From Brachyhypopomus gauderio (Eukaryota > Chordata > Actinopteri > Gymnotiformes > Hypopomidae), in assembly GCF_052324685.1 (NCBI RefSeq), contig NC_135223.1, positions 18,731,822 through 18,795,821 of the forward strand: a DNA stretch of 64,000 bases. The letters run 5' to 3'. The notes beneath the pieces are model-generated. The model searched no databases and had not been told where the DNA came from. It worked only from the letters and a program-made list of their open reading frames with translations. Shown here one piece after another: positions 59,010 through 64,000 of this stretch. The first letter of the stretch is position 1. Each line of letters begins with the position of its first letter. The position numbers were made by a program, and so were the translations under genes.

Positions 59010-59603
59010 TGTGATGGAAATTTGATGATTTCCATTTACATCAGGCTTTCTTAGTATACGTTAAACACATTAGAAATAAGGTTTTTGCATATGTGTGTTA
59101 ATCAAAGCACTAAAGTCATTCTGGTGGCTTCAGTAGGCCTCAGAGATGTGTTTATGTGTGCCTGTCTGGGACATTTAATCTGATGTTCCTCTGGTGTTCC
59201 TAAACTGACCTCGCTGGAGACGCATAATCTCAGCTTGGAAAGGACTACGGCGACACTCAGTCTGCCATGCCATCACGAGGATGCTGAGCAGGGAGGGGGC
59301 ACGCATCATATGCATCTGTCAAATCAGAGTTAATCACTCCTTACTTTGTCCAATCATATTTAGTTAATAACCGCGTGTTCACCTCGTGGACACCGTGTGT
59401 ATTGATGATTAAGGGTATAAAGGATGAGAGTTCGGAATGGGGAATTAGCTCTCTCTGTGACAGACACTTGGGTGTTTGTAACGGAGATCTCAAGGGTTTA
59501 ATCTATGTCTATGTTTTAATAAATCATTGTACTTATAATCTAACCCAACTGCTTCTGACTTATTTTGTACTCACCATTGAAGGGTTTCAGAATTTCTAAG
59601 ACA
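59010..59603 (+). repeat. 3' LTR of the endogenous retrovirus
   Basis: 594 bp, the same length as the 5' LTR and with no difference seen by eye. TATA at 59416-59423. Confidence 0.92.
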
Positions 59604-59639
<36 letters not shown>

Positions 59640-59640
59640 T
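59604..59640. repeat. (TATC)n microsatellite, right part
   Basis: Continuation of the tract split by the retrovirus; the normal B-gene upstream sequence (CTTCCTACAATCTATAAATA) follows directly. Confidence 0.92.
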
Positions 59641-59893
59641 CTTCCTACAATCTATAAATAAATTCACACTACGGGTTTCTTTCAGCGTTCCTCATCTCCC
59701 ATCCAGCAGATGGAGGTAAATATACGAGAGAGTGAAAGAGACTCGAGCGTCGAAGAAAATCCCAACAGCGGAATCTGACGTCTTGTTGACAGAAGCTAAT
59801 AGTCACCTGTTAGCTTAAATACCTGTTGTTGGAAAATAGCTTGTTAATTCAGAGCTTATTTATTTCTTTATTGAAGAGTGATCTGTTAAAAGC

Positions 59894-61711
59894 ATGGTTG
59901 ACTCTCATTTTCAGGTTCAGCTTACAGCTGTTCTAGAAGTACTGATGAAAACGGCAGTCGCAGACATTTGCGCTCTGACGGACAACTGGTTCAGGTCTTT
60001 ACACATGGAAATAATGAGAAGCAAGAAGGAAAACGAGGAGCTGAGACAAAAGTTGTACAACGGACAACAATTTATGCCAGAAGCGGTTTCGGAGAATGAG
60101 TGCACAAAATCTGGGGAACCTGGCGGTGAAACGAAAAATTCTGCGGGTTGGTCCCCTGCACACCAATATGAAACTTTTGCTAGCTAGTTAGTGAGCCTAG
60201 TTTGACCTGGTGTGTATTGAGATTTTACAACAAGCAAATCAAATGTCCTTTTTTGTAGTGTTACTTATTTTCCCCCAAAAAATTTACCTTAAGAAGAGGA
60301 AAGGCACAGGCTTGGTGAAAAGTGTGATGATCAGACTGGCACCAAATTCTAGAAAAATTACAAATCAAATGGCTCCACCAACTATACTCTGTACACATCC
60401 CTACAACACATTTGAATTAATCTTTGTTCCAATTTTTAGTGATGGCCTGCTAAACATTTTTTGATCAGCAGTTAGACGTTCACTACAATGTCATTACAGC
60501 TTTCAGTGCTCATCTCTTTTGCAGAGTCTAGGAAAATGGCCAGAAACCTAACAGCTGAGTCTACAGCAGCCAGAAGAAGACACTGGGTGGGTGATTTTAG
60601 ATTATTTGGGTATAAATTTTAAGTGTATTATACACTTGTTTATGCTAAGTACTAACACTCATTTATAAGACATAACACGTTTGATCTGACTATGACCATG
60701 TTATTGACTTTCCTCTACTCTCATCAATGTGCAGAAGTTGGGCTCTATACTAGGAGTGAAAGGAGAGATAATGGACAGATCTGCTAGTGAAAGAGTGGAA
60801 CAAAGGCTGGATGGTAATGGCAAAGCAATGCAGAAATGGATCTTTAAAGCTCATGGCAACATTTATTCAGTTTCAAAATAAAAGATTAGGTTACTGCTTA
60901 GTAAATCGGATATAGGAAATTGTAGTACATTGGCAAGTTTTTCACTATTACAGTATGTTTTCTATGTTTCTCTAAATAGAATCACAACCTAAATGCCTTT
61001 CTTCCTGATTCTTCTTTCTCAGCAGCATCCAGTGATATAATTTGCGGTCCTGTTTGCATGGAACCAGAAGCAAGATGCCCACTGTATGACCTCAAGCCTG
61101 AACCAGAGAAGGCTCAACATGATCTTCAAACCTCTGTAGTGGAGTGTAGTACAGATGTCCATGAATACTGTGAAGATGAGGGGGAGGAACCTCTATTGAC
61201 GGGTGTGTGTGACGCAGACAGTGAGCAACATTTTCCTCAGCCTAAAAGAGAAGAGGAAGAGTTTGACATCTCCTGTTTACTGACGTCTGACTTGCAGCAT
61301 ACTTCCACACAGCTACTTAGGGAGAACAACACAGAAATAAACTCGGACTATAGGATGTCCTTAAATTTAGCCAGAGACTTTAATTTCATGGTGACTCCAA
61401 ATGTTAAGCATTTAAATTATCTAGAAAGAACCAGTATTTCACTAACATGTGAGAAACAGAAAGGCAAAAAATATACTTGCAATGTATGTGGGAAAAAACT
61501 TTCAACAAAATACTCATTTGCTGCTCACTACAGATTACATACCAAGGAGAAGCCCTTCACATGTGCACAGTGTGGCAAAAGATTTGCCAAGAAATTTAAC
61601 CTAGACATTCACTACAATGTCCACACTGGTGCAAAACCCTATGCCTGTACTCTCTGCCCCAAGATGTTTGCTGATCCCAGCGCTTTTGGACGCCATAAGA
61701 GAACTCACTGA
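59894..61711 (+). CDS. Zinc-finger gene B3: four exons, three C2H2 fingers (intact, ancestral 3' end)
   Basis: Predicted 360-aa nuclear protein. Exons are 59894-60146, 60525-60586, 60735-60813 and 61023-61711 with phases 1, 0, 1 and the conserved B promoter upstream. Exon 1 differs from B1 by very few residues. SUMO-type VKGE (exon 3) and LKPEPE (exon 4) are kept. Fingers 1 and 2 match B1; finger 3 is CTLCPKMFADPSAFGRHKRTH and the 3' flank is unrelated to that of A genes, so this is probably the unconverted B-gene end. The exon 4 acceptor is CAGCAG. Intron 1 is short because the B1 transposon and SINE are absent. Function and target unknown. Confidence 0.87.
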
Positions 61712-64000
61712 GAACGATCACAACACCTGTAACACTGAGTGTATGTAATGTGGGACTCTTTAAATCACACAATACCGAGAGTTGTATGGGTTTTGGTCAT
61801 AAAATTGCACTAGATTCAACACTATAGAGGAGACCCAAAACAAATTTAGCATTTCTCTGTCTAGTCCATCTTAAAAAACAAAAGGACTGACAAACAGAAA
61901 TTACCACAGAGGAACCGTAACCACATAACTATGCTACTAGAAATTAAATAAGTTGTAATTATCATGCCTCACCTAATGTAAAAACTTGTTTCCACTATTT
62001 GAAAGACTTACAATGTACATTTTAAATGTAATTGATCTTTTAAAATGTTTACAGGTTTTAGGAATATTATGGCATTTTCATCCCAATCCTTGTCTATTGT
62101 ATCCCTAGTGTTTGGTTTTATTAACACATACAATAATGTCAGTGTGATAATAATGTCAGTCCTTAGAAATGAATGGGAAAATCTCAAGATACACTCAAAA
62201 GCCTAAGAGGTTTTAATGTATTTAAGGTTTTCCATATTGTTCTAAGTACAGTGAAAAATCAATATAATCATCTGGTTATTTATTATATTGTAACAGAACT
62301 TGGAGGATGGTTATTTTTGTTTATTGGCCATATTTGTGCATATGTTTGCAAATAGTTGGCATGTACTGTTGCAATTGCAGGTAGTTTGTAAATGCTGAAG
62401 CGCTCAGCAACGTGCTATATGTGATTATCAATGAAAAGAAACAATTTGCATAGTGTAGGAATTGAAAATAGCAGATCAGTATCTTCTTATGATTGTTTAA
62501 TGGAAATAAAGGGAAGGTTCACATATACATTTGATATTGACTCACTTAATTTTCCTGTGTATAGAGAAAATGCATTAGTTTTCTTTCTTGACCCCCTTAG
62601 TTACTGATGCATGAATATTAGATAAGTACCATTTTTATATTGTAAACAAATGTACTAACTGCACCAAAAGTAAATTATTCTGACTAAAGATGGGTGAAGA
62701 TATTGTGTGGTTCTTTCTGTACATGTTTATCAAACATACTATGCATTCAATTATTTCTAAATATTTCAAAAATTTCTATTCTTGTCTTGGCACAATTGGC
62801 ATTCTCATTGAATTGGCCTGTTCTCCAGTGAAATGATTCCAGTTTGTATATGTATGTGTGATCTGCCAGAACACATCTTTCCACACATGCAACTAAGACC
62901 AAGCAATATCAAACATTTTTATTTGTAACAATTAAATCACACTACAAAGTTTCAAGAGATGTTTTGATTTAAAGCAGCCGTAAGATTGACATGGAGCTCA
63001 GCAACAAAGGAGGATGTGCTCCTGATTGTCCAGACCCACTCTTGTGTCAGCTTGTGTAATTCTCATCATAAACTGTCTAGATTGGCGAATCTTGTATTGT
63101 CAAATTTTCCTGAATGTAGAGAACACAGAATACACAAGAGGACTTGGCATACGCTATACATTTCATAGCAAAGATTTAACTAAACATACATACACGATAG
63201 TAGTTCCATATCTTCCAGAACTCCGTTATTAAAAGGTCCATTTATGCACAGTGATTAAACTTGAAATTTGTCATGTGAAACAATTTATTAATAACTGTAC
63301 CTCTATGACTAAGAAAACACAAGTTTCTGCAAAACATACTGAAATGTTTTATACCATTAAGCTGTGATCATACAAGGTTGGATCAGGCTTAATTTCAATT
63401 AAAAATCCAATGTCCAATTTCCAGTACCACAATACGAGTGACTCATCACAAACACACTTGTCTTTAATTACCACTATATGAAATCAATATCAAAATTTAG
63501 TTATTTTTGATCATACTAGAATCTCTCTCTTGGCATGCTAGTAATACTTGATCATTTGGTAAATAAAAAGGTTAAAGATGTTCCTCCCAACTGGTCCACT
63601 AAAACAGGAAAAAATACTGTTGAATTAACACTTAAAAATTATAAAGCATCAAGCTTTGTAGAAACTAACTTAGCACATTCCTCTTTGAGGCCCTGTGTGA
63701 CAGGAGCAGCTGAAGCTTGCATTACTATGCTTTGGTGAAGTGATGTTAAGTGATGTTAACTGGTGACATCTCTTTGCTACCATGAGAATTCCTAATTCTG
63801 CATAACATTCAGGTGGTATTATAATGACCATTTGCATGAAAACATTCTAGTTTTCTCTACTTGTACAAATTGTACTGGTTATCAGGGGAGACTGATAATA
63901 TATGCTGCAATTATTGCCTGTTCTTATGACTAATAATTCTCTAAAAATGTGTTAACCTAGATATAATAGAATAGTTTAGCTATCAGTGAAGATTTTAGTT
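61712..64000. other. 3' flank of B3, no further gene seen
   Basis: AT-rich sequence with AATAAA at 62505-62510, a candidate B3 poly(A) signal about 0.8 kb after the stop. Small ORFs in 62173-63738 have no recognisable motif and look like chance. No copy of the A-type 3' flank. Confidence 0.5.

Larger units (their letters stand above)
53814..59603 (+). mobile_element. Endogenous retrovirus, internally deleted (5.8 kb, open gag, gutted pol, no env)
   Basis: Two 594-bp LTRs (53814-54407 and 59010-59603) appear identical by eye. PBS at 54411, polypurine tract at 58996. Gag is open (54828-56333); protease is not recognisable; RT, RNase H and integrase survive only as short broken pieces; no env. 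Insertion into a TATC array hides the exact target duplication (CTAT on both sides). Identical LTRs with dead pol point to recent copying by enzymes supplied from another element. Genus not assigned. Confidence 0.92.

Noticed and set aside
61712-64000. Small plus-strand ORFs after B3 (up to 84 codons)
   Set aside because: No motif, no splice context and AT-rich chance composition.

Overview
The window is vertebrate nuclear DNA from a teleost fish. Introns are canonical GT-AG, the genes are spliced, tRNA-derived SINEs of the V-SINE type are present, and there are many hAT, Tc1/mariner, pogo, Harbinger, piggyBac-like and Ty3/Gypsy elements. An interspersed repeat (about 32.5 and 47.3 kb) of a kind I associate with catfish, characins and relatives suggests an otophysan. 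I cannot name the species.

Layout. Positions 365-4840 (minus strand) hold a complete eight-exon SSR1 gene (TRAP-alpha of the ER translocon) with a CpG/NRF1/CRE-type promoter. A degenerate Tc1-like transposon (5055-6479) separates it from an array that fills the rest of the window: six C2H2 zinc-finger genes in strict alternation, all on the plus strand: A1 (7008-10197), B1 (25968-28875), A2 (36001-39344), B2 (43909-45953), A3 (49108-51844), B3 (59894-61711). A and B genes have the same four-exon plan with identical intron phases (1, 0, 1), a related N-terminal helical domain, and a last exon carrying the fingers. B genes have three fingers; A genes have that three-finger module twice. A1, B1 and B3 look intact. 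A2 has open exons 2-4 but its exon 1 is cut by retroelement debris. A3 has no exon 1 and a nonsense codon after finger 3. B2 is frameshifted. The array arose by repeated duplication of an A-B unit, followed by gene conversion, a local inversion and heavy transposon insertion.

Transposons explain most of the space between genes. Comparing the three A-B units gives empty sites for many insertions: a 14.8 kb block between A1 and B1, flanked by two direct copies of one short transposon and a 6-bp target duplication; an hAT element in A2 intron 2; a pogo-like element upstream of B2 carrying a nested 3.0 kb DDE transposon whose coding region has expanded into a 54-bp minisatellite; two solo LTRs upstream of B3; and a 5.8 kb endogenous retrovirus with seemingly identical LTRs, open gag and gutted pol inserted in a TATC microsatellite. 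A KLHL10-like pseudogene fragment lies inside the 14.8 kb block.

How it fits together: SSR1 is a housekeeping secretory gene unrelated to the rest. The zinc-finger array looks like a young, fast-evolving cluster: paralogues differ repeatedly at DNA-contact positions of the fingers, and intact copies keep psi-K-x-E motifs that could take SUMO. Such clusters are often repressors of transposable elements. That role is inference here, not shown by the sequence.
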